Made by a program: the position numbers and the translations under genes. From Neoaquamicrobium microcysteis (GTDB lineage Bacteria; Pseudomonadota; Alphaproteobacteria; Rhizobiales; Rhizobiaceae): a stretch of 64,000 bases of DNA. Positions 1 to 9,134 of the stretch are shown piece by piece. Numbering within the stretch: the stretch's first letter is position 1; every line of letters starts with the position of its first letter. A model generated the notes under the pieces. The model had not been told where the DNA came from. It saw only the letters and a list, made by a program, of their open reading frames with translations, and ran no database searches. The stretch covers positions 98,622 to 162,621 of the forward strand of contig NZ_VSZS01000056.1 of the NCBI RefSeq assembly GCF_008180155.1. Reading direction: 5' to 3'.

Positions 1-1
1 G

Positions 2-886
2 GTCTACGACTACGACATGCGCACGAGGCAGCGCGTGCTTCTGAAGACGCAGGAAGTTCCCTCCGGCCATGATCCGGAGAACTACGTCACCCGCCGCCTC
101 ATGGCGCCTGCGGCCGACGGCGAACTCGTGCCGGTGTCCCTGCTCTACCGCAAGGATACGCCGCTCGACGGCAGCGCGCCGTGCCTGCTCTACGGCTACG
201 GCTCCTACGGCATCTCGATCCCGGCCTCCTTCAACACCAACTGTCTGTCGCTGGTGGATCGCGGCTTCGTCTACGCCATCGCACACATACGCGGCGGCAA
301 GGACAAGGGCTACGCCTGGTACGACGACGGCAAGCGCGACAAGAAGGCAAATACCTTCACCGACTTCATCGCGGCGGCGCGCCATCTGGTGGCCGAGGGC
401 CTCACCAGCCACGACCGCATCGTGGCGCAGGGCGGCTCGGCCGGCGGCATGCTGATGGGCGCCGTCGCCAACATGGCGCCGTCCGATTTCGCAGGCATCA
501 TAGCCGAGGTGCCGTTCGTCGATGTGCTCAACACGATGCTGGATGCCAGCCTGCCGCTGACGCCGCCGGAGTGGCCCGAATGGGGCAACCCGATCGAGTC
601 GGAGGCCGACTACCGCACCATCGCGTCGTACTCGCCCTACGACAACGTCTCGGCTCAGGCCTATCCGCCCATCCTCGCCGTTGCCGGCCTTACCGACCCG
701 CGCGTCACCTATTGGGAGCCAGCGAAGTGGGTGGCGAGGCTGCGCGCGTGCAAGACGGACGACAACCCGATCCTGTTCCGCATCAACATGGATGCCGGCC
801 ATGCCGGCGCGTCAGGCCGCTTTTCGAGGCTGGAGGAAATCGCCTACGGCTACGCCTTCGCGCTGAAGGTCGTCGGCAAGGCCTGA
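2..886 (+). CDS. ptrB: Oligopeptidase B (prolyl oligopeptidase family), C-terminal part, truncated at window edge
   Basis: The reading frame is open from the first base of the window, so only the C-terminal catalytic alpha/beta-hydrolase domain (about 295 residues) is visible; the start and the N-terminal beta-propeller lie outside. The serine nucleophile sits in the G-G-S-A-G-G motif about 150 residues into the visible part. The Asp of the triad is probably in the T-D-P-R-V segment and the His in D-A-G-H-A-G near the C terminus, in the order expected for the S9A family. The Y-G-Y-G-S-Y-G segment is typical of oligopeptidase B, which cleaves short peptides after Arg or Lys in the cytoplasm. 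It converges with the cytochrome gene that ends 7 bases downstream. Confidence 0.9.
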   Translation, partial: VYDYDMRTRQRVLLKTQEVPSGHDPENYVTRRLMAPAADGELVPVSLLYRKDTPLDGSAPCLLYGYGSYGISIPASFNTNCLSLVDRGFVYAIAHIRGGKDKGYAWYDDGKRDKKANTFTDFIAAARHLVAEGLTSHDRIVAQGGSAGGMLMGAVANMAPSDFAGIIAEVPFVDVLNTMLDASLPLTPPEWPEWGNPIESEADYRTIASYSPYDNVSAQAYPPILAVAGLTDPRVTYWEPAKWVARLRACKTDDNPILFRINMDAGHAGASGRFSRLEEIAYGYAFALKVVGKA

Positions 887-893
887 GGCAGGC

Positions 894-1817
894 TCAATAG
901 CCGTTCGGATGACCGGGGATGGCCTTCAGGTAGGCGGCCACCGCCTCGCGGTCCGATTGCGGCAGTTCGGCCATGTTGCGCACCACCGACGCCATGGCTC
1001 CACCAACCGAGTCGAAGTCGGGCGTGAAGCCGCTTTCCAGCAGCGCGACGATGTCGGCTTCGCTCCAATCGCCGATGCCGCCTTCGCCCGTCGTGATGTT
1101 GGGAACGTTGCCCGTGCCTTCCGCCGCCGCCGCGCCAGCCAGCCATTGCGCGGTATCGGTGCCGCCAATCGCGTTGCGCGGGGTGTGACACTCGCCGCAA
1201 TGGCCCGGCCCCTCGACCAGATATTGCCCGCGCGCGATCTGGTCGGACGGATTGTCGAGCGCCACGGCCGGCGCTCCATCCAGATAGAGCCGTTTCCACA
1301 GCCCCAGGCCCCGCCGCATGTTGAACGGGAAGGCCAGTTCATGGCCCGCCGCGGCGCCCTCGACCTGCGGCAGCGTCGTCATGAAGGCGTGGAGGTCGGC
1401 GATATCCGACGGCTCCATGCGCACATATGACGTATAGGGAAACGCCGGATAGTAGTGGCTGCCGTCCGGCGAGACGCCGCGCATCATGGCGTTGGCGAGG
1501 TTCTGCGCCGACCATCCCCCTATCCCGTCGCGCGGGTGCTGCGAGATGTTCGGCGCGACGAACGTGCCGAACGGCGTTTCCAGCCGCACCCCGCCCGCGA
1601 GCGAAAGCCGGTCATCCCCCGTCGCGCCCGGCGCTGCATGGCAGGAGGCGCAGCCCGATGCCCAGAACACCTGTTCGCCTCGCCCCGCGTCGCCCGGGCC
1701 GAGCGCGGCGAGCGCTGCACCGTCGAGCGTCTGCGGCGCGCTGAGGAACCATAACGCCGCACCGCCGGCGATGGCGATGCCCGCGCCGGTCAGCAGCAGC
1801 TTGCGGATGATGGACAC
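894..1817 (-). CDS. Diheme c-type cytochrome
   Basis: Protein of 307 residues with an N-terminal membrane or signal segment (about residues 5-25) followed by two cytochrome c domains. Two covalent haem-binding motifs are visible: C-A-S-C-H at about residue 56 and C-G-E-C-H at about residue 209. It resembles the diheme cytochrome c subunits that accept electrons from periplasmic or membrane dehydrogenases. The start is GTG with a G-A-G-G-G-C stretch just upstream. It lies 19 bases downstream of the cytochrome c'-type gene on the same strand, so the two are probably co-transcribed. No dehydrogenase lies next to it, so the electron donor cannot be named. Confidence 0.88.
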   Translation of the reverse strand: MSIIRKLLLTGAGIAIAGGAALWFLSAPQTLDGAALAALGPGDAGRGEQVFWASGCASCHAAPGATGDDRLSLAGGVRLETPFGTFVAPNISQHPRDGIGGWSAQNLANAMMRGVSPDGSHYYPAFPYTSYVRMEPSDIADLHAFMTTLPQVEGAAAGHELAFPFNMRRGLGLWKRLYLDGAPAVALDNPSDQIARGQYLVEGPGHCGECHTPRNAIGGTDTAQWLAGAAAAEGTGNVPNITTGEGGIGDWSEADIVALLESGFTPDFDSVGGAMASVVRNMAELPQSDREAVAAYLKAIPGHPNGY

Positions 1818-1836
1818 GGTACGCCGCCCTCAGCAG

Positions 1837-2268
1837 CTACAGACGGTAACCTTCATGGCAGGTTCCGCAATTCGCCGCCACCGGCCCGAACACGGCGCGA
1901 TAGGCGTCGATATCCTGCGGCGCGGCCTCGACGGCCGCGGCCGTGTCGGCGGCGAACTTGTCGCTGGCGGCCTGGTAGCCTGCCCGATCCTCCCAGATGC
2001 GCGGCGACGACTTCGTATCGCCGCTCTCCGTGCCTGCCGGCCACAGCGCGTCGATGTCGGTCGCCGCCTCGGCGTTGGCGCTCAGCTTCTCCAGCGCGTC
2101 CAGAACGGTCGCCGCGTCGAAGGGCTGCTGGCCCTGGGCCACCGGAGCCAGAATGCGCATCAGGGCTCCGCGCTCCTTCATGTTCTCCTTGCGGTCAGCA
2201 ATGGGATCGGCCGAGGCGCCCGCAACCATGATGCTGAAGGCGACTGTAGCAAGGGCGAATAATTTCAT
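1837..2268 (-). CDS. Cytochrome c'-type protein (cytochrome c family II)
   Basis: Protein of 143 residues: signal peptide (MKLFALATVAFS...), a helical middle part, and a single C-terminal C-G-T-C-H haem motif about eight residues from the end, the usual place in four-helix-bundle cytochromes c' and c556. It would be a periplasmic monohaem protein for electron transfer or for binding gases such as NO. A longer frame extends upstream to 2424, but the ATG at 2268 is preceded by C-G-G-A-G at a good distance and begins a normal signal peptide. It is the first gene of a two-gene unit with the diheme cytochrome. Confidence 0.85.
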   Translation of the reverse strand: MKLFALATVAFSIMVAGASADPIADRKENMKERGALMRILAPVAQGQQPFDAATVLDALEKLSANAEAATDIDALWPAGTESGDTKSSPRIWEDRAGYQAASDKFAADTAAAVEAAPQDIDAYRAVFGPVAANCGTCHEGYRL

Positions 2269-2409
2269 GAAAACACTCCGGATTTGGCAGCGGCTGGCGC
2301 GGAACACGCGGCCGCGATCTTGGCTCATTCCTGCCCCTTCGGAAGTCAAAACAGGCGTTGTGCATTTCACGGTTGCGTGATCGGGCCGGTGCCGGTGGCG
2401 CACTAAAAG

Positions 2410-2435
2410 AAAAGCCCCGACCAAGCGGGGCTTTT
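2410..2435 (-). terminator. Rho-independent terminator of the superoxide dismutase gene
   Basis: Perfect 10-bp inverted repeat: AAAAGCCCCG at 2410-2419 and CGGGGCTTTT at 2426-2435, with a 6-base loop. Read on the minus strand, the stem is followed by a further T-rich run. It lies 22 bases after the stop of the superoxide dismutase gene and upstream of the cytochrome pair, which is also on the minus strand, so it separates the two units. Confidence 0.85.
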
Positions 2436-2457
2436 CGAGAAACGCTGGCGCGCGGGC

Positions 2458-3060
2458 TTACTTTGCAGCCGCCTCGTACATTTCCAGCACGTAATCCCAG
2501 TTGATGAGGCTGTCGACGAACGCCTCGAGATATTTCGGCCGGGCGTTGCGATAGTCGATGTAGTAGGAGTGCTCCCACACATCGACGCCCAGGATCGGCG
2601 AGCCGCCATGCACGAGCGGGTTTTCGCCGTTCGGCGTCTTGGTGATCTCGAGCTTGCCGTTCTTCACCGAAAGCCATGCCCAGCCCGAGCCGAACTGCGT
2701 CGTGCCGGCGTTGATGAAATCGGCGCGGAACTTGTCGTAGCCGCCAAGGTCGCTGTCGACGGCCTTCTGCAGCGCGCCCGGCAGGCTCTTGCCGCCGCCG
2801 CCCTTCTTCATCCACTTCCAGAAATGGATGTGGTTGTAGTGCTGGCCGGCATTGTTGAAGAGGCCCTGATTCTTGCCGTAGGACTGCTTGACGATCTCTT
2901 CCAGCGAAAGGCCGTCCATGCCGGCTTCCGCCGCCAGCTTGTTGCCGTTGTCGACATAGGCCTTGTGATGCTTGTCGTGGTGATACTCCAGCGTCTCCTT
3001 GGACATGTAGGGCTGCAGCGCCTCGTAATCGTAAGGCAGTTCGGGCAGTTCAAAGGCCAT
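2458..3060 (-). CDS. sodB: Superoxide dismutase, Fe/Mn type
   Basis: Protein of 200 residues, full length for iron/manganese superoxide dismutases, which turn superoxide into oxygen and hydrogen peroxide. Metal ligands are His27, His77, Asp160 and His164; the last two lie in D-V-W-E-H. Gln73 in N-N-A-G-Q-H occupies the position of the iron-type glutamine of E. coli SodB, which favours an iron or cambialistic enzyme, although rhizobial relatives are often annotated as Mn/Fe. The frame opens at 3081, but the ATG at 3060 has an A-A-G-G-G-A-G-A-A ribosome site about 7 bases upstream. No signal peptide is present, so it is cytoplasmic. A clear terminator follows. Confidence 0.95.
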   Translation of the reverse strand: MAFELPELPYDYEALQPYMSKETLEYHHDKHHKAYVDNGNKLAAEAGMDGLSLEEIVKQSYGKNQGLFNNAGQHYNHIHFWKWMKKGGGGKSLPGALQKAVDSDLGGYDKFRADFINAGTTQFGSGWAWLSVKNGKLEITKTPNGENPLVHGGSPILGVDVWEHSYYIDYRNARPKYLEAFVDSLINWDYVLEMYEAAAK

Positions 3061-3159
3061 GACAAATTCTCCCTTGCTCAAATCAATGGGTGGATGTTCC
3101 AGCTTCTACATAGGCTTCATCCACGACGACGCAACACCGTCGTGCCGGAATGTTTGCCC

Positions 3160-4038
3160 TCAGGAAGCGGGCTTGGAATGCGCCCATTCCCAGTAGAGTT
3201 CACGTGCGCGCTTGGCGACCGGCCCGGGCTGGAGGTCGCGCTGCTCGATGCGGGTGATGGGCACCACCTTGGAATGGTTGCCGGTTGAAAAGATTTCATC
3301 GGCCTCGAGGAAGTCGCGCACGCTCAGCGTCTTTTCCGTCACCTTGTGGCCGGCGTCCTTCAGCAGGCCCAGGGTGCGCGACCGCGTGATGCCGGACAGG
3401 AAGGTGCCGTTCGGAGCGGGCGTGAACACTTCGCCGTCCTTGACCATGAAGATGTTGGAAGACCCCGTCTCCGCGACGTTGCCGAGCATGTCGAGCACCA
3501 GCGCATTGTCGAAGCCGCGCGACTTGGCTTCCAGTATGGCCCGGCCGTTGTTGGGATAGAGGCAGCCCGCCTTGGCGTTGGTCGGCATTGTTTCGAAGGT
3601 CGGCCGGCGAAACGGCGAGACCGAGATCGAGAAGCCGGACGGCGCGATCATCGGCGCTTCGTAAAGGCACAGGCAGAACCGCGTGGACGCCGGGTCGGCC
3701 GGCACGCCCATGTAGCCGCCATGCTCGGCCCAGTACATCGGCCTTATGTAGACAGCGGTCTTGCCGTCGAATTTCTTCAGCCCTTCCCACGTCAGCGCGA
3801 CCATTTCGTCGGGGGTGACGGTCGGCTTGAGACCCAGGGAGATGGCGGACGCGTTCACGCGGGCGCAGTGAAGGTCGAGGTCGGGCGCTACCCCCTCGAA
3901 CCAGCGCGCGCCGTCGAACACGCTGGAGCCGAGCCACATGACATGGCTGCGCGGGCCTACGATCGCGACGTTGCCTTCATGCCAGTCGCCATCGACGAAG
4001 GTCCAGGTAATCGTCTGCGCCGGGGTAGACAGGGTCAT
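3160..4038 (-). CDS. ilvE: Branched-chain amino acid aminotransferase (class IV)
   Basis: Protein of 292 residues with the fold-type IV aminotransferase pattern. The pyridoxal phosphate lysine is Lys156 in N-A-K-A-G. A cofactor-binding segment with E-T-G-S-S-N-I-F follows, and F-L-S-G-I-T-R-S-R near residue 215 is typical of BCAT enzymes. It would transfer the amino group between leucine, isoleucine or valine and 2-oxoglutarate. The frame extends to a TTG at 4047, but the ATG at 4038 has G-G-A-A-G-G at a proper distance. A D-amino-acid transaminase is possible within this superfamily, but the length and motifs fit BCAT better. It is divergent from the dehalogenase gene. Confidence 0.88.
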   Translation of the reverse strand: MTLSTPAQTITWTFVDGDWHEGNVAIVGPRSHVMWLGSSVFDGARWFEGVAPDLDLHCARVNASAISLGLKPTVTPDEMVALTWEGLKKFDGKTAVYIRPMYWAEHGGYMGVPADPASTRFCLCLYEAPMIAPSGFSISVSPFRRPTFETMPTNAKAGCLYPNNGRAILEAKSRGFDNALVLDMLGNVAETGSSNIFMVKDGEVFTPAPNGTFLSGITRSRTLGLLKDAGHKVTEKTLSVRDFLEADEIFSTGNHSKVVPITRIEQRDLQPGPVAKRARELYWEWAHSKPAS

Positions 4039-4193
4039 GACAGGCAATCCTTCCTTTTCTGCGGGGCGCCATCGAAAGGCGTTTGTCCTTTCGCGTCAAC
4101 CGACAGCGCGCCCCGTTCGTTCGGTCCAGAACGTTGCGGCTGCTTGACCGCAATCGAGCCTTGCGGTCAAGTCGCGCGCGAAAGGTCGCCCTC

Positions 4194-4850
4194 ATGAACC
4201 ACACCGCCTATGTGTTCGACGCCTACGGCACGCTCTTCGACGTGCATGCGGCCGTGCGCCGTCATGCCGGAGAGATCGGACCCGACGGCCAGGTGCTTTC
4301 GGAGATATGGCGCGCCAAGCAGTTGGAGTATTCGTGGGTGCTGACCCTGATGGGCAGCTACCGCGACTTCTGGGAACTCACCGAGCGCGCGCTGGACTTC
4401 GCTTTCGCCAGGGTGCCATCGGTCGATCCCGCCCTGCGGCAGAAGCTGCTCGACGCATACTGGAAGCTTGACTGCTTTCCCGAAGTGCCGGGGATGCTTG
4501 CGTCGCTGAAGGCATCGGGCGCACGCATTGCGATTCTCTCCAACGGCTCGCCGGCGATGCTCGAGGCGGCGGTTCGGTCGGCTGCGCTCGACAAGGTTGT
4601 GGACGAAATCTTCTCGGTCGACGCGGTGAAGCGCTTCAAGACCGACCCGCAGGTCTACGACCTCGTCACGACGGCATGGCGGCTCTATCCGCAGTCGGTC
4701 TCGTTTCAGTCGTCGAACAGGTGGGACATCGCAGGCGCCCGGCAATTCGGGTTCCGCACCGTCTGGATCAACCGCTTCTCCCAGCCGGACGAGTATCAGG
4801 ACCATGCTCCCGACCTCATCCTGCCATCCCTTCAGGGCCTCGTCGCGTAA
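4194..4850 (+). CDS. Haloacid dehalogenase, type II (L-2-haloacid dehalogenase family)
   Basis: Protein of 218 residues of the HAD superfamily. The nucleophile Asp9 lies in F-D-A-Y-G-T-L-F-D, the motif of type II haloacid dehalogenases. A serine in I-L-S-N-G-S-P provides motif II. R-F-K-T-D-P-Q-V-Y carries the motif III lysine, and S-S-N-R-W-D-I-A-G-A matches the conserved late motif. The family releases halide from short L-2-haloalkanoic acids, but many members act on other small substrates, so the real substrate is open. The ATG at 4194 was chosen because the upstream part of the frame has no domain; its ribosome site is weak. Confidence 0.85.
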   Translation: MNHTAYVFDAYGTLFDVHAAVRRHAGEIGPDGQVLSEIWRAKQLEYSWVLTLMGSYRDFWELTERALDFAFARVPSVDPALRQKLLDAYWKLDCFPEVPGMLASLKASGARIAILSNGSPAMLEAAVRSAALDKVVDEIFSVDAVKRFKTDPQVYDLVTTAWRLYPQSVSFQSSNRWDIAGARQFGFRTVWINRFSQPDEYQDHAPDLILPSLQGLVA

Positions 4851-5019
4851 GGTTGGAGCACTCGCATACCCTACACGACAACGTCATTTGCCGCCTTTGT
4901 TGCGGCGCGGCAACACTGCTTCTTCGCTGGCCGTGTTAGGCATTTGTTATCCATGTTTCTGACAAATTCAGGATAGCTTGTGCCCGCTGCCGGATGGGGA
5001 TTGGTTTCAGGGGGAAACC

Positions 5020-5829
5020 GTGAGTGATGTCCGGCTGCCGTTTCTTTCCAATGTTAGAACCTTCCACGGAGCCGACGTGTCCGCCGCCCTCAGCAAATCC
5101 ATGATTTCCCGTCGCTCGCTGCTCACGGTCGTGACAGCGTCGGCCGCGTCCGCCGCTCTCGCAGGTTGCACCACCAGCGGCCCGCCGCGCCGCGACCGCG
5201 TCGTGACCGAAGCGCCTCCTCCGGTCGAGGAGCTTGGCGCGCCGGTGATGATGTACGCCGCCGTCAACGATGGCGGCCACGCGGTTCCAGCCGTTCCGAT
5301 CGAGCGTATCGACAGGCGCTATCATCGTCAGGTGGTGCCCGATCCGACTGGCGAGCGCCCCGGGACCGTCGTTGTCGATACCGGCAACCATTTTCTCTAC
5401 GTCGTACAGCGCTTCGGCCGAGCGATGCGTTATGGCGTCGGGCTCGGCCGTCAGGGCTTCGAGTGGTCCGGCGATGGCGTGATCGAGTGGAAGCAGGCAT
5501 GGCCCCGCTGGCATCCGCCGGAAGAGATGATCGAGCGCCAGCCGGAGCTCAAGAAGTACAGCACCACCTACGATCCCGTGACGCGCGAGTGGAAGGGCGG
5601 CATGGAGCCGGGCATCAGCAATCCGCTCGGCGCGCGTGCGCTCTACATCTACCAGGGTGGCAAGGACACGCTCTATCGCCTGCACGGCTCGCCCGAGTGG
5701 TGGTCGATCGGCAAGTCGGTCTCGTCAGGCTGCGTGAGACTCATCAACCAGGACGTCATCGACCTCTACGACCGCGTAGCCGAGAAGTCGCCGATCGTCG
5801 TCACGTCGGGCCTGCGCGTCACGGCCTGA
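5020..5829 (+). CDS. L,D-transpeptidase (YkuD domain) lipoprotein
   Basis: Protein of about 269 residues. A signal segment with paired arginines (S-R-R-S-L-L) ends in the lipobox A-A-L-A-G-C, so it is probably a lipoprotein on the periplasmic side. The YkuD catalytic region is complete: H-G-S-P-E-W-W followed by S-I-G-K-S-V-S-S-G-C-V-R-L, with the active cysteine. Such enzymes form 3-3 peptidoglycan cross-links or attach proteins to peptidoglycan. The GTG at 5020 has a strong A-G-G-G-G-G-A-A ribosome site. The ATG at 5101 would give a more conventional short signal peptide but has no clear ribosome site. A terminator follows. Confidence 0.88.
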   Translation: MSDVRLPFLSNVRTFHGADVSAALSKSMISRRSLLTVVTASAASAALAGCTTSGPPRRDRVVTEAPPPVEELGAPVMMYAAVNDGGHAVPAVPIERIDRRYHRQVVPDPTGERPGTVVVDTGNHFLYVVQRFGRAMRYGVGLGRQGFEWSGDGVIEWKQAWPRWHPPEEMIERQPELKKYSTTYDPVTREWKGGMEPGISNPLGARALYIYQGGKDTLYRLHGSPEWWSIGKSVSSGCVRLINQDVIDLYDRVAEKSPIVVTSGLRVTA

Positions 5830-5853
5830 CCGGCTCAGCTCCCATAAAATCTC

Positions 5854-5882
5854 AAGCGGCGGGTGCCTTGGCCCCGCCGCTT
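5854..5882. terminator. Rho-independent terminator between convergent genes
   Basis: Perfect 10-bp stem AAGCGGCGGG (5854-5863) and CCCGCCGCTT (5873-5882) with a 9-base loop. It is followed by TATCTTTG on the plus strand and by a short T-rich tract on the minus strand. It lies between the stop of the L,D-transpeptidase gene and the stop of the HerA-like gene and could serve both. Confidence 0.75.
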
Positions 5883-5893
5883 TATCTTTGCGG

Positions 5894-7474
5894 CTATCGC
5901 TTGCGCAGGCTGCCCAGAATGCCCCGGACGAGTTCGCGGCCGAGCGTCGAGCCCACCGTGCGCACGACCGACTTGATGGCGGCCTCCGTCACGGTCTGCC
6001 GCTGGTAGCCGCTGCGCCCCGAAGTCTTGCGCGGGGCGGGCTGCCCCCCATTGCCGGATGAGCCGCCGCCGAAATCCGGCAAAGTCCATCCGCCGCCATC
6101 GCCCCGCCCCTGTTCGGCAGGTTGCTGGGCACGGCGGTCATCCTCCTCCTTTGCGCGCGCCGCATCTTCGGCCCGCTTCTGCAGGATTTCATAGGCGGAT
6201 TCGCGGTCCACGGCCTGATCGTACTGGCCTGCAACCGGGCTCATGCCCATCAGCTTCTTGCGCTCGTCGGGCGTGATAGGCCCCATGCGCGCTGCCGGCG
6301 GACGGATCAGCGTCCGCTGCACCATCGAGGGGATGCCCTTTTCCTCCAGCGTGGACACCAGCGCCTCGCCTGTTCCAAGCTTGGTGATGGCTTCGAAGCA
6401 GTCGAAATCGGGATTGGGGCGGAAGGTGTCGGCAGCCGTCTTCACGGCCTTCTGCTCGCGCGGCGTGTAGGCGCGCAGCGCGTGCTGGATGCGATTGCCG
6501 AGTTGGGCGAGCACGGTTTCAGGCACGTCGAGCGGGTTCTGCGTGACGAAATAGACGCCGACGCCCTTGGAGCGGATGAGCCGCACCACCTGCTCCACTC
6601 TTTCGACGAGCGCCCGGGGCGCCTCGTTGAAGAGCAGGTGCGCCTCGTCGAAGAAGAAGACGAGCTTGGGCTTTGCCGGGTCGCCTACTTCCGGCAACTC
6701 CTCGAAAAGCTCGGATAGCAGCCACAGCAGGAACGTCGCGTAGAGGCGCGGGTTCATCATCAGCTTGTCGGCGGCAAGCACGTTGATCGCGCCGCGGCCG
6801 TCGCGCGTCGTGCGCATGAGGTCGGCGATCTTGAGCGCAGGCTCGCCGAAGAAGTAGTTGCCGCCCTGCTGTTCCAGCACCAGCAGCTGGCGCTGGATCG
6901 CGCCGACCGACTGGCGCGTCACGTTGCCGTAGCGCGCGCCGATCTCGGCCGCCCGCTCCGCCATGTTGGCGAGGATCGCCTGCAGATCCTTCATGTCGAG
7001 CAGCAGCATTCCCTCTTCGTCCGCGATGCGGAAGGCGATGTTCATCACGCCCTCCTGCGCGTCCGACAGGTTCATCAGGCGCGAAAGAAGCAGCGGTCCC
7101 ATCTCGGAGACGGTCGCGCGGATCGGGTGCCCCTGCTCGCCGAACAGATCCCAGAAGATGACGGGAAATTCGCCGAACTCGTAAGGATCGAGCTTGATCG
7201 CCTCGGCGCGCTTGAGCAGGAAATCCTTGGCTTCGCCCATCATGGCGATGCCGGAAAGGTCACCCTTGATATCGGCGCAGAACACGGGAACGCCTGCGCT
7301 CGAAAAGCCCTCGGCGAGGATCTGGAGCGTCACCGTCTTGCCGGTGCCCGTCGCACCCGTCACTATTCCGTGCCGGTTGGCGTATTTCAGCAGCAGTTCC
7401 TCGGCCTTCTGGTAGCTGTCGTCGGGGGTTCGGCTGGCGCCAAGGAAAATGCCCGTCTGCTGCTCTTCCCACAT
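5894..7474 (-). CDS. HerA-like P-loop ATPase (DUF853 family)
   Basis: Protein of 526 residues. The Walker A motif is G-A-T-G-T-G-K-T at about residue 41 and Walker B is F-F-F-D-E-A-H in the middle, with a DUF853/HerA C-terminal arrangement. The tail is rich in Gly, Pro and Arg and ends in a basic helix (R-E-L-V-R-G-I-L-G-S-L-R-K-R). The family is widespread in Proteobacteria and is annotated as a helicase HerA-like ATPase; its cellular role is not firmly established. The frame opens at 7738, but the ATG at 7474 has a good G-G-A-G-A-G-G-G ribosome site and begins at the conserved N terminus. It is divergent from the mutase-like gene. Confidence 0.85.
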   Translation of the reverse strand: MWEEQQTGIFLGASRTPDDSYQKAEELLLKYANRHGIVTGATGTGKTVTLQILAEGFSSAGVPVFCADIKGDLSGIAMMGEAKDFLLKRAEAIKLDPYEFGEFPVIFWDLFGEQGHPIRATVSEMGPLLLSRLMNLSDAQEGVMNIAFRIADEEGMLLLDMKDLQAILANMAERAAEIGARYGNVTRQSVGAIQRQLLVLEQQGGNYFFGEPALKIADLMRTTRDGRGAINVLAADKLMMNPRLYATFLLWLLSELFEELPEVGDPAKPKLVFFFDEAHLLFNEAPRALVERVEQVVRLIRSKGVGVYFVTQNPLDVPETVLAQLGNRIQHALRAYTPREQKAVKTAADTFRPNPDFDCFEAITKLGTGEALVSTLEEKGIPSMVQRTLIRPPAARMGPITPDERKKLMGMSPVAGQYDQAVDRESAYEILQKRAEDAARAKEEDDRRAQQPAEQGRGDGGGWTLPDFGGGSSGNGGQPAPRKTSGRSGYQRQTVTEAAIKSVVRTVGSTLGRELVRGILGSLRKR

Positions 7475-7709
7475 ATGCCCTCTCCAATGCCCTCTTGCCG
7501 GCGGCTCTAAGCCTTTATGCCGGTATAGCCAGCCCGGCGAGACCTGCCAATCGCGTTGATGCGCGCCGTTGCCGATTGAACACACGGCTTCATGAAATGC
7601 AGTCATGCGTCGTGATAATGGGATGGGCGACCGGCCTTCGCATTGCAGCAGCGTCGCGTGCATCCTAAACTTGGCGCTGGTTACCGCCACCGGGCGGATG
7701 TGGAGCGAC

Positions 7710-9122
7710 ATGGAAGCGGCGATCATCAATACCGGCACCTTTCCGCCGATCAGCCGTGCCCAATGGCTGGAGACGCTGCGTGCCGGCGGTGCCGCCCTGC
7801 GGCGCGGCGATGCCCCGCCCCCCTTGTCCTATTCCGACCTCCAGTTCGAGAACCTCAGGCAGAACGGTTCGCAGCCGGGCGCCGTCGCGCCGGGATGGAC
7901 CATCGTCCAGCGCGTGGACGATTCGGATGCCAAGCGCGCCAACCATCAGGCACAGGACGACATCGCGGGCGGCGCGACAGGCCTGGCCATCGTCTTCGAG
8001 GGCGCGCCCAACGCGTTCGGTTACGGTCTGCCCGCGCGACCGGAAGCGCTGGCCGCAGCGCTCCACAACGTCCAGCTCAACCGCATCTATCTGCGTATCG
8101 ACGTGCACCCTTCCAGCCGTGCGTCGGTCGACTGGATCGTCGAGCTCATGCGCCGCAAGAAGGTCGATCCCGCGCGCCTCAGCCTCTCCTTCGGCATAGA
8201 CCCGGCCGCGATCTTCGCCGGAAACGGCAGCCTGCGCATGTCGATCGAGGCGCTGAAGGCGTCGATGCCGCCGTCCCTCGCGCATTTCTTCGCCATGGGC
8301 ATTCCCGCCGTGCTGCTGGAAGCCGATGGCCGCGTCATGCACAATGCCGGCGCAACCGAGGCGCAGGAGCTGGGCGTGATGCTCGCCAGCGCCGTGTCGC
8401 ATCTCCGCATGTTCCAGGAGGCGCGGCAGCCGCTCGTCTATGCGGCCCCGCATATCGGCTTCGCGCTTTGCGCCGATCAGGACCAGCTTCTGTCCATCGC
8501 CAAGATCAGGGCGCTGCGGCGGCTGTGGGCGCAGTTGCAGGAAGCCTGTGCGATACCGCCCTCGCCCGCCAAGGTCCATGTCGAGACGTCCTACCGGATG
8601 TTGAGCGCGCGCGGCGTGGAAACCAATATCCTGCGCAACACGCTGGCGGCGTTCTCGGCTGCGGCGGGCGGCGCCGACACCATCAGCGTTCTGCCGCACA
8701 CCGCGCCCCTCGGGCTGGCGGAGAGCAAGGCGAGAGAGCTTGCCCGCAACGCGCAGCTCGTGCTGGCCGGCGAGACGCATCTCAGCCTCTTCGCCGACCC
8801 GCAAGGCAGCTCCGAGGACCTCGAGATCCTCACGGCATCGCTATGCGAGGCTGCATGGGAAGAATTCCGTCAGATCGAAGCGGAAGGCGGTCTGCTGACC
8901 AGCCTCGCCGCCGGCAAGGTGCAAATACGCGTCATCGCCGCGCGAGACAGCAGGCTCCAGAAACTGCGCGAGCATGGGTCGGGCGTGGTCGGTGCGTCCG
9001 GCACCGCCGCCGACGACAGCATAGCCATGCTGAAGGCGGACCGCCGGGAAGCGCCGTCGGACGGCGTCGTCTTTTGCGAAAGCCTGCCGCCCGTCAGGCT
9101 GGAAGAACTTCTGCGCGGCTGA
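7710..9122 (+). CDS. Methylmalonyl-CoA mutase family protein, small-subunit-like, barrel domain only
   Basis: Protein of 470 residues resembling the TIM-barrel domain of the methylmalonyl-CoA mutase small (beta) subunit, with conserved segments such as G-W-T-I-V-Q-R, G-A-T-G-L-A-I-V-F and V-E-T-S-Y-R-M. It ends without a cobalamin-binding domain: there is no D-x-H-x-x-G motif. The large catalytic subunit is not in the window. By itself it should not be a complete B12 mutase; it may pair with an unlinked partner or have another role. The ATG at 7710 has G-G-A-G five bases upstream, while starts at 7605 and 7698 have weaker sites. Confidence 0.75.
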   Translation: MEAAIINTGTFPPISRAQWLETLRAGGAALRRGDAPPPLSYSDLQFENLRQNGSQPGAVAPGWTIVQRVDDSDAKRANHQAQDDIAGGATGLAIVFEGAPNAFGYGLPARPEALAAALHNVQLNRIYLRIDVHPSSRASVDWIVELMRRKKVDPARLSLSFGIDPAAIFAGNGSLRMSIEALKASMPPSLAHFFAMGIPAVLLEADGRVMHNAGATEAQELGVMLASAVSHLRMFQEARQPLVYAAPHIGFALCADQDQLLSIAKIRALRRLWAQLQEACAIPPSPAKVHVETSYRMLSARGVETNILRNTLAAFSAAAGGADTISVLPHTAPLGLAESKARELARNAQLVLAGETHLSLFADPQGSSEDLEILTASLCEAAWEEFRQIEAEGGLLTSLAAGKVQIRVIAARDSRLQKLREHGSGVVGASGTAADDSIAMLKADRREAPSDGVVFCESLPPVRLEELLRG

Positions 9123-9134
9123 TAGCCGCCGAAA

